A stretch of 16,805 nt of DNA from an uncultured Lachnospiraceae bacterium (GCA_946633495.1 CAMPAX010000026.1:1-16805); one strand, 5' to 3'. Positions 1 to 8,040 are shown, counted from the first letter of the stretch. Made by a program: numbers and translations. The notes: generated from the letters alone by a model not told the origin.

Positions 1-96
1 GCGAATTGCCTCGGAATGATTCTTATGAACACCAGAGAGGAATTGGCGAGGGAAAAAGAAAGAACGACTCGCAAGCCTAAAGAAGCCGAGAGATGA
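1..96 (+). CDS. 3' end of an unknown protein (partial)
   Basis: Frame 1 is open from the first base to a TGA at 94-96 and gives a 31-residue C-terminal tail that is very rich in Lys, Arg and Glu (it ends KPKEAER). The stop lies 15 bases before the ATG of the HsdR fragment, with an AAGGG ribosome site between, so the two were probably co-transcribed. That makes a restriction-modification-associated gene plausible, but the tail carries no motif I recognise and I assign no function. The 5' part is outside the window. Confidence 0.4.
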   Translation, partial: ANCLGMILMNTREELAREKERTTRKPKEAER

Positions 97-111
97 AGGG
101 AAAGTGATATT

Positions 112-345
112 ATGGCCGGAGTGAAAACCGAATACGAGGTCGAGAGAATCTTCATAGAGCAGCTTGAAGGTCTTGGCTATCAGTATATTGATATGGCGAA
201 TTACGATGATGTGGCCGCCAATTTCCGCGTGCAGTTCTGCAAGGTGAATGCCAAAGCCCTGATTGAAGCAAAGGGCGTTGCAGAGCTGTCTGACAGCGAA
301 TTTGCAAAGATTATGCTCCGTCCACACTGTACCTGCCGTTCATAA
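112..345 (+). pseudogene. hsdR: Truncated 5' fragment of type I restriction endonuclease subunit HsdR
   Basis: Intact HsdR is the ATP-dependent translocase and nuclease subunit of type I restriction enzymes, normally around 1000 residues. Here only about the first 65-68 codons remain. The start is ATG at 112 with an AAGGG site about 12 bases upstream. The sequence has the typical HsdR N-terminal pattern: an acidic, aromatic opening (KTEYEVERIFIEQLEGLGY), then a segment about asparagine, valine and phenylalanine, then ELSDSEFAKIM. The homology stops near base 314. The last ~9 codons, to the TAA at 343-345, are read from the opposite strand of another gene and are junk. The nuclease and helicase parts are absent, so this cannot be functional. 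The match is from recognition of the family, not from a search. Confidence 0.7.
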
Positions 346-481
346 ACATATACTGCTTCGTGTAAGGATCGGTATTCGTGTAGAACCGGACAGCAAAAAC
401 GATCATTGTCCCCAGCATGAGCAGGAGAAGCCCCACAATGATCCCTGCCGATATCTTTCCTTTAAAAAACCGTTTCAGCAA
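311..481 (-). pseudogene. Truncated 5' fragment of a membrane-anchored (sensor-like) protein
   Basis: A minus-strand frame opens just after an in-frame TGA and starts at TTG 481, with a GGGGGAG ribosome site about 6 bases upstream. It encodes a short basic N-terminus (MLKRFFKGK), one hydrophobic segment at residues 11-31 and then an outside-facing stretch with TNTDPYTKQYMFMNGRYSVDG. It stops at a TAA (311-313) created at the junction with hsdR. The motif FMNGRYSVDG after one membrane segment is what I associate with the extracytoplasmic start of clostridial membrane sensors (histidine kinase or GGDEF proteins), but the signalling domain is gone, so the class is inference. It lies 84 bases downstream of the protease gene in the same direction and may have been the third gene of that operon. 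Confidence 0.5.
314..322. other. Rearrangement junction between two convergent truncated genes
   Basis: Plus-strand hsdR coding sequence ends and minus-strand membrane-protein coding sequence begins within a few bases here. Upstream of about 314 the plus frame reads as HsdR; from about 317 on the minus frame reads as the membrane protein. No insertion-sequence end, direct repeat or long homology is visible at the join. A single deletion removing both 3' ends and everything between would give this layout. Confidence 0.5.
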
Positions 482-565
482 TTCGGTCTCCCCCTGTCAA
501 AGTCTCAGCGCGACGAGTCCTTCCAAAGATGCTCTTCTCTGGTGTATCTGCCCGTCCCTCGACCT

Positions 566-3500
566 CTACGGGTTAAGGCATCCTCCGTTGAAATCAAACT
601 TATATTTTTTGCCGTCGATCACATAGCTTGCGTTGTAAGCATACCAGCGGTCATTTCCGTACATCCATCCGCCGTCATGTGTATAACTCCAGGAATAGGT
701 TGTTCCTTCCTCCATGGCGCCGTTCTTGTTCAGCCAGTATCCCTTTACGAATTCATTTGCGGCCATGTAACCGTTCTTTTTAAAGAAATACCAGGTACCG
801 TTGATCTTTTTCCACTGATTTGCAGGACCGGAATCTCCCGTCAGGATAAATCTGTATCCCTGCGCATCCTTCTTCCAGCCGGTCACCTTTGCTTTTCCGT
901 CCCAGGCTCCGCTTCCGGTCAGATAATAGCCGCCGCGGTATGCATTGCTCTCCATGTAGCCGTCCTTATCGAAGAAATACCACTTTCCGTCGATCTTCTG
1001 CCACTGATTCTTCGGATACCAGCCCCTGGTATCCTCATACCACCAGCCCCTGGAATTCCGTCTCCATTTTCCGGTATAGGGATAGGACCGAAATCCTGCT
1101 TTGTCATACCACTGTCCCTTCACCCATTCTTCGGAATAAGCCGTTTCGCCGACAGCAGGGAAGGTCTCGGCATCAATAGCGGTAAATGCATATCCGACAT
1201 CTGTTCCGCGTGTAATTCCCAGAACATAGTATTTCCCTTTGTATTCCGTGGCAGTCATAAGGTACATGGGGCGCTGGCAGACGATCCCATCCAGAGCCTT
1301 CATGCTTTTTCCGCTATAGTCTATCACGTAGGTATCCGCCACAACCCGTCCGCTCTCATCGGTCTTCACCGGTCCTGTGACGTAGATCCCGTCTTTTGCA
1401 GCGACACCGACGCAGTCATAAGATCCCAGCGGATCCATGTCCATAAAAAGCTTATCCTCGGTATCAAGGGTCGTAACAGACGCCCCCTTCTTCCCCGCGG
1501 GATCCACGGTGATCCGATCGAGCTCAAAGGTATTGGGACTTATCAGGTCCGTTCCGGTAAATGCATAAAACGTGGTATCCGAAACCACTGTCACGTTCGA
1601 ACTTAGGCCTGAGAAGGAGAACTCCTCATCGCCGACATCCTTGAGTTTCATGGACACAGGATTCAGCTTTCGAATGGTTGATATGGGCATGGTATTCTTC
1701 GGATTTCCGTATAAGCCCTCTTTTCCTCCGAGGATATAGATCCCGGCTCCCGTATTCACCATTCGTGTTCCGATCTCGAAAGCATTTTCCGAGTAAATGT
1801 GCCAGGTCACCTGTCCCGTAGCCGGATCCAGTTTTCCGACAGCCGCCTTCTCCTCCTTCTCATTTGTCCCAAGGAAGAGGATCTTTCCGTTCCAGTTGCA
1901 GACAGCACCGGTAGGAAAATAATCCCCTCCGGAATAAACCTTCTTCCAGGTCTTTGAATTGATCTGATACTGATAGATCGCAGTCTTCCATTCATTCTCG
2001 GCAAAAAAGACATACAGAGAATCCTTCAGAGCCGTCATGCCGACCGGATCTCCGTAATAGAATTCCGCATAGGTCTGCTTTGCTTCGGCATCCGGCACAT
2101 ACAAGCCCGTATCGGATACCGGTATCCCCGGAAGCGGAAGGCTGTCAAATGTTTTCGCCGGCTTCGTAAGATTGAAGAACCGATGCCCGCTTCCCTTTCC
2201 GGAAGTCACTTCCAGAAGAGCCTCCCCTGCCGGAAGATCTGCCGGCAGCACCGCGGTGATCTCCTCATCGGACCAGGAATCCACAGTACAGCTCTGTCCC
2301 GCAGCCGTAATGGTTCCCGCTGTCTCTCCGAAGAAGAATCCCTTCACCTGAACGCGGTTTCCTTCCACAGAAGCGGAAAGGGGTACAGGTACCGTCTCCT
2401 CCGCCAGCGCCTTATCCAGACGGAAGATCCCGCCGGATAAGCATTTTCCTTTCATTGCGTCCATGGGGAGAACACTTCCGGTCACTCTTGCCGCAAGTTT
2501 CTCTGCGGAATCCTTTGGAAATGCAGCCGCCAGCACCGCGATACTTCCGGTGATCTGCGGTGCAGCCATGGAGGTTCCGTTCCACGCCACATAATTCTCC
2601 GTGGCGTCCGTCAGCCGAATAAAACGAAGGTCCACTTCTTTGATATTTTTTTCGTCGTCACCTTTTCCCTCGCTGAAGTAAAACCGCAGTTCCACCCCTA
2701 CATCCTTTTTCTCCTCAGAATATTCAAAGAAAGAATCGGTGACAAATCCGAGATCATTCCAGCCCCGGGTCAGGCTTGTATTTCCGTCGCCGATGGTATC
2801 CAGTGTCTCACCCTCTTTATCGACGGAGGAGGCAAAGATATTTCCGGAACACTTATTTTCAAGATAAACGCGGATCACTCCGCCCTTCAGACTCTCGATG
2901 TCACTGAGGCTTTTCGTTCTCAGGGTAAAGACTCCATCCTCCGCCTCTAAATGGAGCACATTTTTACCGTCTTTTCCTTCCCGGATGGAAGCGGTTATGC
3001 CTTCGTCGGCTGTTAACCCCATTTCATCGTCCCAGAGCTGTGTTTTATCCGAATAATCCACCCGGCAGGTGGTGTCACCGTCCTTAAAAACGCTGGTGGT
3101 TTCCGCAGGCGTTCCCTTTCCCATGATAACAGTTGAAAAGATCTTCACGCCGGGCGCGAAAACGTCCACATCTCTTTGTCCGTAATTGGAAAAGTCCGCC
3201 ATTTCACCTTCGCTGTCGCTTGCGCCTACCACCAATACCTCCGGCAGGCCGGAACGAATCACCGAGGAAACGTTGGCATTATCCAGATTTGAAGCGTCAT
3301 TTCCGGCAGAAAAGCAGCAGACGATCCCGGCTTTTCCTGCCTCCTCGATAAGAAGCAGCTCCGTCTGAGAAGTGATGGTTCCCCCATAGGAGTTATTTGC
3401 CGAGCAGATATTAACCCCGGCCTTCTTCGCCGTGATCATATAATTATAGCCGCGGATGACCGCATCCGTAGGGAAGATTCCTCTGTTGTTGGCAACCTTG

Positions 3501-4342
3501 ACGGCCATGATCCTGGCACCGGAAGCTACACCGCTGACACCGATCCCGTTCCAGGACGCCGCAGCGATCCCGGCGCAATGGGTTCCGTGTCCATGGTCAT
3601 CCATGGGATCCTTTGAGTCGTAGGGCTTCGAATCGGTATTCACAAGAGTTCCGCAGAATCCGTACTTTCCGCCTCCCAGCTTTGTAAGCTCCGGGTAATT
3701 CTCTCCGTCGGACCACATGACATCCGCCAGATCTTCGTGGGTATAATCCACGCCGGTATCGATGATGGCCACTACCTGCCCGGAGGTATTCACCTTCGGT
3801 GTCGGCTGACCCTCCGAATACGTATTCCAGCCCTCGTTGCCGATGCCGTAGGTCGTATTGTCCGCCCACTGGTTTGATGTATAATCCTCCGCCTCGGGGG
3901 TATAAATGTAATTCGGTTCTGCGTAGATCACATCCTCTCTGGCTTCCAGCTCACGGATCAGCTCCTCCGTGGATAGATGGTCCGATTGCACCAGAGTGAT
4001 AATGCCGGGAAGGGGCGTATCCTCCGGGCGGTCCACCAGAAGCAGGGCCTCCGCAGAGTCCACAAACGTTTCTCCTTCGATCTCCCGTTCCTGGGCGGAT
4101 TTCAGGGATGCCTCCGGCTTTGAGGCGTCCTCTGCTTCCTGTCTGAAACACACGATGGCCTCTCCCGTCACCCCATCGGGGAGGGGTGCCGACACCCCAC
4201 TCTCTGTCACCTGTCCGGCTGCCGGTGCGTTTTCTTCCGTAGCCGCATATACGTTCACAGTCGCCGCCACGGGGCTGACTGCCATACCTGCCGTAAGGAA
4301 TACGGCCATGAGCTTTTGTCTGATTCCGGTAAATCTCTTCAT
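566..4342 (-). CDS. Secreted subtilisin-family (S8) serine protease with cell-wall-binding repeats
   Basis: A 1258-residue exported protease, probably wall-associated. ATG 4342 follows a GAGGG site. Residues 1-34 are a signal peptide (basic start, hydrophobic core, AAT...YAA end). Residues ~56-150 look like an inhibitory propeptide. The catalytic triad is visible: Asp195 in IIDTGVD, His252 in DDHGHGTHCAG, Ser591 in NGTSMAAPQ, with the oxyanion Asn348 in SAGND. An insert of about 170 residues (~410-580) separates the FAPG segment from the Ser motif, and reads like a beta-rich accessory domain. Then come an IPT/TIG-like segment (~653-727), a beta-propeller/Kelch-like region (~740-1070) with repeated GxIY/GKxxxLG patterns, and aromatic cell-wall repeats (~1092-1258; e.g. 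DGKWYFFDKDGYM). There is no LPXTG motif or terminal membrane anchor. It follows the transglutaminase-like gene by 87 bases and probably shares its transcript. Substrate unknown. Confidence 0.9.
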   Translation of the reverse strand: MKRFTGIRQKLMAVFLTAGMAVSPVAATVNVYAATEENAPAAGQVTESGVSAPLPDGVTGEAIVCFRQEAEDASKPEASLKSAQEREIEGETFVDSAEALLLVDRPEDTPLPGIITLVQSDHLSTEELIRELEAREDVIYAEPNYIYTPEAEDYTSNQWADNTTYGIGNEGWNTYSEGQPTPKVNTSGQVVAIIDTGVDYTHEDLADVMWSDGENYPELTKLGGGKYGFCGTLVNTDSKPYDSKDPMDDHGHGTHCAGIAAASWNGIGVSGVASGARIMAVKVANNRGIFPTDAVIRGYNYMITAKKAGVNICSANNSYGGTITSQTELLLIEEAGKAGIVCCFSAGNDASNLDNANVSSVIRSGLPEVLVVGASDSEGEMADFSNYGQRDVDVFAPGVKIFSTVIMGKGTPAETTSVFKDGDTTCRVDYSDKTQLWDDEMGLTADEGITASIREGKDGKNVLHLEAEDGVFTLRTKSLSDIESLKGGVIRVYLENKCSGNIFASSVDKEGETLDTIGDGNTSLTRGWNDLGFVTDSFFEYSEEKKDVGVELRFYFSEGKGDDEKNIKEVDLRFIRLTDATENYVAWNGTSMAAPQITGSIAVLAAAFPKDSAEKLAARVTGSVLPMDAMKGKCLSGGIFRLDKALAEETVPVPLSASVEGNRVQVKGFFFGETAGTITAAGQSCTVDSWSDEEITAVLPADLPAGEALLEVTSGKGSGHRFFNLTKPAKTFDSLPLPGIPVSDTGLYVPDAEAKQTYAEFYYGDPVGMTALKDSLYVFFAENEWKTAIYQYQINSKTWKKVYSGGDYFPTGAVCNWNGKILFLGTNEKEEKAAVGKLDPATGQVTWHIYSENAFEIGTRMVNTGAGIYILGGKEGLYGNPKNTMPISTIRKLNPVSMKLKDVGDEEFSFSGLSSNVTVVSDTTFYAFTGTDLISPNTFELDRITVDPAGKKGASVTTLDTEDKLFMDMDPLGSYDCVGVAAKDGIYVTGPVKTDESGRVVADTYVIDYSGKSMKALDGIVCQRPMYLMTATEYKGKYYVLGITRGTDVGYAFTAIDAETFPAVGETAYSEEWVKGQWYDKAGFRSYPYTGKWRRNSRGWWYEDTRGWYPKNQWQKIDGKWYFFDKDGYMESNAYRGGYYLTGSGAWDGKAKVTGWKKDAQGYRFILTGDSGPANQWKKINGTWYFFKKNGYMAANEFVKGYWLNKNGAMEEGTTYSWSYTHDGGWMYGNDRWYAYNASYVIDGKKYKFDFNGGCLNP

Positions 4343-4429
4343 TTATCCCTCATTTTCTCAAGGTGGAGCACTTTGGGTGAGCCGCTTCGAACGGACTTCA
4401 CCTGCTCCTTTCGAACCCTTGTCACAAAT

Positions 4430-5569
4430 TCAATCGATCCATACTCCGTTTGAATCAAAGGTATAGGTCTTCCCGCCGATCCTTTTCGTGCCGGTAGCCA
4501 TGACACCGCCGCCCATGAAATAAAACCACCTTCCCTTGATCTCCTTCCAGCCAAGGCACATTTTTCCGCTGCCGTCAAAGAAGTACCAGTCCCCCCAGTA
4601 TTCCAGCCAGCCGATGTGCATAGCTCCGCTTTTTTCCAGAAAATACCAGCGATTACCGATCTTGACCCACCCGGTAGCCATCTTTCCGCTGACAGGATCC
4701 AGATAATACCATTTTCCACCGGTCTTTTTCCAGCCGGTCTGCAGGATCCCGCTGCCGCTGAAATAATACCAGTTTATGCCGATCTGATACCAGCCGGTTA
4801 CCATATAGCCGTCATAATCCAGGAAATATTTTCTTTCTTCGTCATTTACGGTCAGCCAGGTATTTCTCAGATAATAATCGGAGCTGCGATAGTATTTCCA
4901 CTTCGATCCCTCCTTATTCCAGCCGGGGCGGTGCGCAAGCCCCTGAAGATCCAGATCGGTGGTGGATGCGGTGTTATAGGAGGTCCGGGCAACATGATCC
5001 TTATAATTATCGGATCCGACCAGGAAATATTTGTACACCAGATTTTCGCCGCCGGGATAATCCGCGGTTCCGTTCATCAACGGATCGTCCCATGTCACAT
5101 CGACAAAGTACCACTTTCCGTCGTCCATCTTCACCTGGTTCCATGCGTGACTTTCAGAGTTTGGCCCGGCCACGCCGCAAATGATCTCGCAGGGAACCCC
5201 CAGCTCATTCATGAAATTCCAGAACAGAGCAGCATATCCGCTGCAGACTGCGATCCTGTTTCGTAAGGTTTCCGATGCCGTATGCTGCTTAAAGCTGGTG
5301 TCATATCGGATATTCTTCACCATCCAGTCATGAATGGCAAGAATCTTCTCCAATCGGGTGGTACAGCCGACGGTTTCCGTATTGATGATCCCCCGAAGTG
5401 TTGTCTTCTCAGAAGAACTGAGGTTCTTAAAATGCGGCTGCAGGGTCAGCTCTGCCGCATAGGCATTCCCGGGTACCGCGATCTGAAAGCTGCCGAAGGT
5501 AAGCAGAAAACAAAGCAGCACAGTAAGTATCCGCCGCCTTCCTCTTATGGTTCTGATTTGATCCTTCAT
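4430..5569 (-). CDS. Secreted transglutaminase-like protein with cell-wall-binding repeats
   Basis: 379 residues. ATG 5569 sits behind a perfect AAGGAGG site. Residues 1-39 form a signal peptide with an RGRRR basic start, a long hydrophobic core and an NAYAA end. Residues ~65-195 are a transglutaminase/cysteine-protease-like core: Cys109 in IAVCSGYAALFWNFM, His141 in SESHAWNQV and Asp157 in YFVDVTWDDP form the expected triad. Residues ~215-379 contain about seven aromatic repeats of the choline-binding-like type (GWxxxxGxWYYFxxxG), which in related proteins bind teichoic acid or peptidoglycan. Proteins of this build act outside the cell, but whether they cross-link, hydrolyse or deamidate is not readable from sequence. 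The same repeats end the downstream protease, so the two probably work at the same surface. A degenerate dispersed repeat runs into the ribosome site. Confidence 0.88.
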   Translation of the reverse strand: MKDQIRTIRGRRRILTVLLCFLLTFGSFQIAVPGNAYAAELTLQPHFKNLSSSEKTTLRGIINTETVGCTTRLEKILAIHDWMVKNIRYDTSFKQHTASETLRNRIAVCSGYAALFWNFMNELGVPCEIICGVAGPNSESHAWNQVKMDDGKWYFVDVTWDDPLMNGTADYPGGENLVYKYFLVGSDNYKDHVARTSYNTASTTDLDLQGLAHRPGWNKEGSKWKYYRSSDYYLRNTWLTVNDEERKYFLDYDGYMVTGWYQIGINWYYFSGSGILQTGWKKTGGKWYYLDPVSGKMATGWVKIGNRWYFLEKSGAMHIGWLEYWGDWYFFDGSGKMCLGWKEIKGRWFYFMGGGVMATGTKRIGGKTYTFDSNGVWID

Positions 5570-5576
5570 TCACATT

Positions 5577-5631
5577 CCTCCTTGCATAATATGTATTGCC
5601 CCTCGCATTGCCCATCGGCCCTGTGCGATTA
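5577..5631 (-). repeat. Degenerate copy of the dispersed palindromic repeat found at 15137-15301
   Basis: Read on the minus strand this stretch runs AATCGCAC, GGCCGATG, GCGAGGGGCAATACATAT and ends in AAGGAGG, the ribosome site of the transglutaminase-like gene. Each block matches, in the same order, blocks of the two intact copies between tmk and holB (AATCGCACC, GACCGATG, GCGAGGGGGCAATACATAT, GGGAGG). The first hairpin with the GTCATGAC motif is missing and about 10 bases are deleted in the GAGCGAAGC part. Orientation relative to the following gene is the same as for holB. Confidence 0.6.
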
Positions 5632-5834
5632 GATGTCTCCTGTTTCTTTATTCATACTTTAACGCTTTTATACTTTTAGTACTGTTCTTTCTGACCTCTG
5701 CACCGGGCTGTACGGTCCCATGGAACGGAAGACCCGCAGAAGAATCCTAAAACCCATTATCCATACTACAATAAAACGTCGATTTATAAAAGTGTTTGTT
5801 TGCAATTTTTCCTGCATGATTTCTGCCGAACCAT
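5632..5834. other. Spacer between divergent genes
   Basis: This AT-rich spacer separates the minus-strand surface operon from the plus-strand transketolase gene. No reading frame in it is gene-like. The promoter of the surface operon should lie here; several AT hexamers on the minus strand (for example GATAAT near 5755-5762) could serve as a -10, but none has a convincing -35, so I do not place it. Confidence 0.4.
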
Positions 5835-5864
5835 CTTTTTTTGAGGCGTTTTATATGTTATACT
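5835..5864 (+). promoter_or_regulatory. Extended -10 promoter of the transketolase gene
   Basis: TGTTATACT at 5856-5864 is an extended -10 element (TG, one base, TATACT at 5859-5864). The -35 at the right distance is only a T-run, which is tolerated with an extended -10. Transcription would begin near 5871, giving a leader of about 88 bases before the ATG at 5959. Confidence 0.55.
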
Positions 5865-5890
5865 GTGCATGTTGTTGTCGTTCGATGTAT

Positions 5891-5927
5891 GTCGGATCAT
5901 CCCGGCCCCGGCCGGATGGTCAGCGAC
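5891..5927 (+). promoter_or_regulatory. Strong leader hairpin in the transketolase 5' UTR
   Basis: GTCG (5891-5894) and GATCATCC (5895-5902) pair with GGATGGTC (5914-5921, one G-U) and CGAC (5924-5927); inside, GGC/GCC closes a CCCG loop. That makes about 15 base pairs, starting some 20 bases after the predicted transcription start. It is followed by GGTTTTACTTTATTTC and then the ribosome site. It could be an attenuator or an mRNA-stabilising stem. It matches no riboswitch class I know. Confidence 0.5.
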
Positions 5928-5943
5928 GGTTTTACTTTATTTC

Positions 5944-5951
5944 AGAAAGGA
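5944..5951 (+). promoter_or_regulatory. Ribosome binding site that fixes the transketolase start
   Basis: AGAAAGGA lies 7 bases before ATG 5959. The same frame is open back to 5869, but that extension covers the predicted promoter start and the leader hairpin and has no ribosome site, so 5959 is the start. Confidence 0.7.
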
Positions 5952-5958
5952 CTCTGCC

Positions 5959-7947
5959 ATGTCAAATTCAATCGATACCCGTGCCATCAATGCGATCCGT
6001 ATCCTGTCAGCAGACGCCATCCAGAAGGCGAATTCCGGACACCCGGGGCTTCCCTTAGGCGCAGCTCCCGCAGCTTACACGCTCTGGAGCAAGGTCATGA
6101 ACCATAATCCGAAGGATCCGAAATGGGAGAACCGCGACCGGTTCATCCTCTCCGGCGGACATGGATCCATGCTCCTTTACTCTCTGCTGCATCTGTTCGG
6201 CTACGGCCTTACAACCGAGGATCTGGCGAATTTCCGCCAGCTGGACTCTCTCACTCCGGGACATCCGGAATACCGCCACACCGTAGGCGTAGAGGCTACA
6301 ACCGGTCCTCTGGGCGCCGGCATGGCGATGGCCGTGGGTATGGCGATGGCCGAGAAGCACCTGGCTTCCGTCTTTAATAAAGAGAATTTCCCGGTGGTAG
6401 ATCATTATACCTATGTTCTGGGCGGCGACGGCTGCATGATGGAGGGCATCTCCTACGAAGCCTTCTCTCTGGCCGGAACCCTGGGACTTTCCAAACTGAT
6501 CGTACTGTATGATTCCAATGACATTTCCATTGAAGGCGGTACCAACATCGCTTTCCGCGAGAATGTACAGAAGCGTTTCGAGGCCTTTGGTTTCCAGACC
6601 CTCCGCGTAGAGGACGGAAATGATCCGGACGCCATCCTGGCTGCCCTCGAAGAGGCAAAGGCAGACACCACCCGTCCTTCCATGATCGAGATCAAGACCA
6701 AGATCGGTGCCGGCTGTCCTGCAAAGGAAGGCAAGGCTTCCGCTCATGGCGAGCCCCTCGGTGTGGATAATGTTGCAGCTCTCCGCGAGAATCTGGGCTG
6801 GGAAGATTCCACTCCCTTCGCCGTTCCGCAGGAGATCTACGATCATATCGCAGGGATCGTGGCCGAGAAGGCAAAGACCGAGGATGCCTGGAACGCGCTC
6901 TTCGAGGACTATAAGAAAGCCTTCCCCGAGATGGCTGAGCTTTGGGCAAAGTACCATGATGAGGACAGCGCAAAGGTCCTCTATGATGACGAAACATTCT
7001 GGAACATGGCAGACGCTCCGGAAGCAACCCGGAATCTCTCCGGCAAGCTGATCAATTACATGAAGGATAAGATCCCGAACTTCTTCGGAGGCGCTGCGGA
7101 CCTGGCTCCTTCCACCAAGACCTACATGAAGGATCTGGGAGATTTCTCGAAGGAGACTCCGGATGGCAGCAATCTGCATTTCGGTGTACGCGAGCTTGCC
7201 ATGGCAGCCATCGGAAATGGTATCTGGCTCCACGGCGGACTTCGTCCCTTCGTCTCCACCTTCTTTGTATTCAGTGACTATGTAAAGCCGATGGCAAGAC
7301 TTTCCGCTCTGATGCAGGTGCCTCTCACCTATGTACTGACGCACGACAGCATCGGCGTCGGGGAAGACGGCCCGACCCATGAGCCCATCGAGCAGCTGGC
7401 GATGTTCCGTGCGATGCCGAACTTCTACGCATTCCGTCCGGCAGATGCCACCGAGACCGCAGCAGCCTGGTATTATGCAGTCACAAGCAAGACCACTCCG
7501 TGTGCACTCGTACTCACCCGTCAGAATCTGCCGCAGCTGGCAGGCTCCTCCAGGGAAGCCTTAAAGGGCGGTTACATTTTAGAGGACAGCACGAAGGAGA
7601 CTCCGGATGCGATCATCATCGCTACCGGTTCCGAGGTACAGCTGGCCGTAGAAGCAAGAAAGCAGCTTCTGACCGAGGGCATCGATGTCCGCGTTGTCAG
7701 CATGCCCTGTATGGATCTCTTCAACGATCAGCCGGCAGAGTATAAGGAAGCCGTTCTTCCTGCATCCGTAACAAAGAGAGTTGCCGCTGAGGCACTTGCC
7801 ACCTTCGGATGGGAGCGCTACGTCGGACTGACCGGTAAGATCGTGGGCATGACCACCTTCGGTGCATCCGCTCCGGCAAGTCTTCTGTTCCCGAAATTCG
7901 GTATCACCACTGAGGCGGTAGTGGATGCGGTAAAGGCACAGTTCTGA
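5959..7947 (+). CDS. tkt: Transketolase
   Basis: 662 residues, the normal full length. The enzyme moves two-carbon ketol units between sugar phosphates in the non-oxidative pentose phosphate pathway, using thiamine diphosphate and a divalent metal, in the cytoplasm. Visible family marks: SGHPG near residue 28, GGHGS near 68, the cofactor motif GGDGCMMEG (Asp157) with its partner Asn187 in YDSNDIS, the FGVRELAMAAI segment with the conserved cofactor-activating Glu, and THDSIGVGEDGPTHEP with the substrate-binding His in the second half. All three domains (PP, Pyr, C-terminal) are present with no frameshift. It is the only plus-strand housekeeping gene in the window and is transcribed alone: own promoter, own terminator. 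Its codon use is more even and GC-ending than that of its neighbours, as expected for a highly expressed gene. Confidence 0.97.
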   Translation: MSNSIDTRAINAIRILSADAIQKANSGHPGLPLGAAPAAYTLWSKVMNHNPKDPKWENRDRFILSGGHGSMLLYSLLHLFGYGLTTEDLANFRQLDSLTPGHPEYRHTVGVEATTGPLGAGMAMAVGMAMAEKHLASVFNKENFPVVDHYTYVLGGDGCMMEGISYEAFSLAGTLGLSKLIVLYDSNDISIEGGTNIAFRENVQKRFEAFGFQTLRVEDGNDPDAILAALEEAKADTTRPSMIEIKTKIGAGCPAKEGKASAHGEPLGVDNVAALRENLGWEDSTPFAVPQEIYDHIAGIVAEKAKTEDAWNALFEDYKKAFPEMAELWAKYHDEDSAKVLYDDETFWNMADAPEATRNLSGKLINYMKDKIPNFFGGAADLAPSTKTYMKDLGDFSKETPDGSNLHFGVRELAMAAIGNGIWLHGGLRPFVSTFFVFSDYVKPMARLSALMQVPLTYVLTHDSIGVGEDGPTHEPIEQLAMFRAMPNFYAFRPADATETAAAWYYAVTSKTTPCALVLTRQNLPQLAGSSREALKGGYILEDSTKETPDAIIIATGSEVQLAVEARKQLLTEGIDVRVVSMPCMDLFNDQPAEYKEAVLPASVTKRVAAEALATFGWERYVGLTGKIVGMTTFGASAPASLLFPKFGITTEAVVDAVKAQF

Positions 7948-7971
7948 TCAGCAGACGAATAATACATACAT

Positions 7972-8040
7972 AAAAATCCCCGGCGGATCCATCCGTGAGA
8001 TCGCATGATCATCACTAACGGAACCGTCGGGGATTTTTTT
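7972..8040 (+). terminator. Strong intrinsic terminator of tkt, probably bidirectional
   Basis: AAAAATCCCCGGCGG at 7972-7986 pairs with CCGTCGGGGATTTTT (8024-8038) with one G-U pair; the loop holds a weaker inner CCGT/ACGG stem. The right arm runs into seven T. The left arm starts with five A, so the minus-strand transcript from mecA also meets a U-run here; no better terminator lies between mecA and this point. Confidence 0.88.

Noticed and set aside
263..1606. A 447-codon open frame on the plus strand opposite the protease C-terminus
   Set aside because: It is the complement of the protease reading frame, has no ribosome site, and its product shows no domain; the minus-strand frame has full domain evidence.
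4386..4415. Two TTCGAA sites in the spacer before the protease as a terminator
   Set aside because: Each is only a self-complementary hexamer; no GC-rich stem or U-run follows, and the two genes look co-transcribed.
6055..7380. A 441-codon open frame on the minus strand inside transketolase
   Set aside because: It is a shadow of a strongly codon-biased gene; the plus-strand product is complete transketolase.
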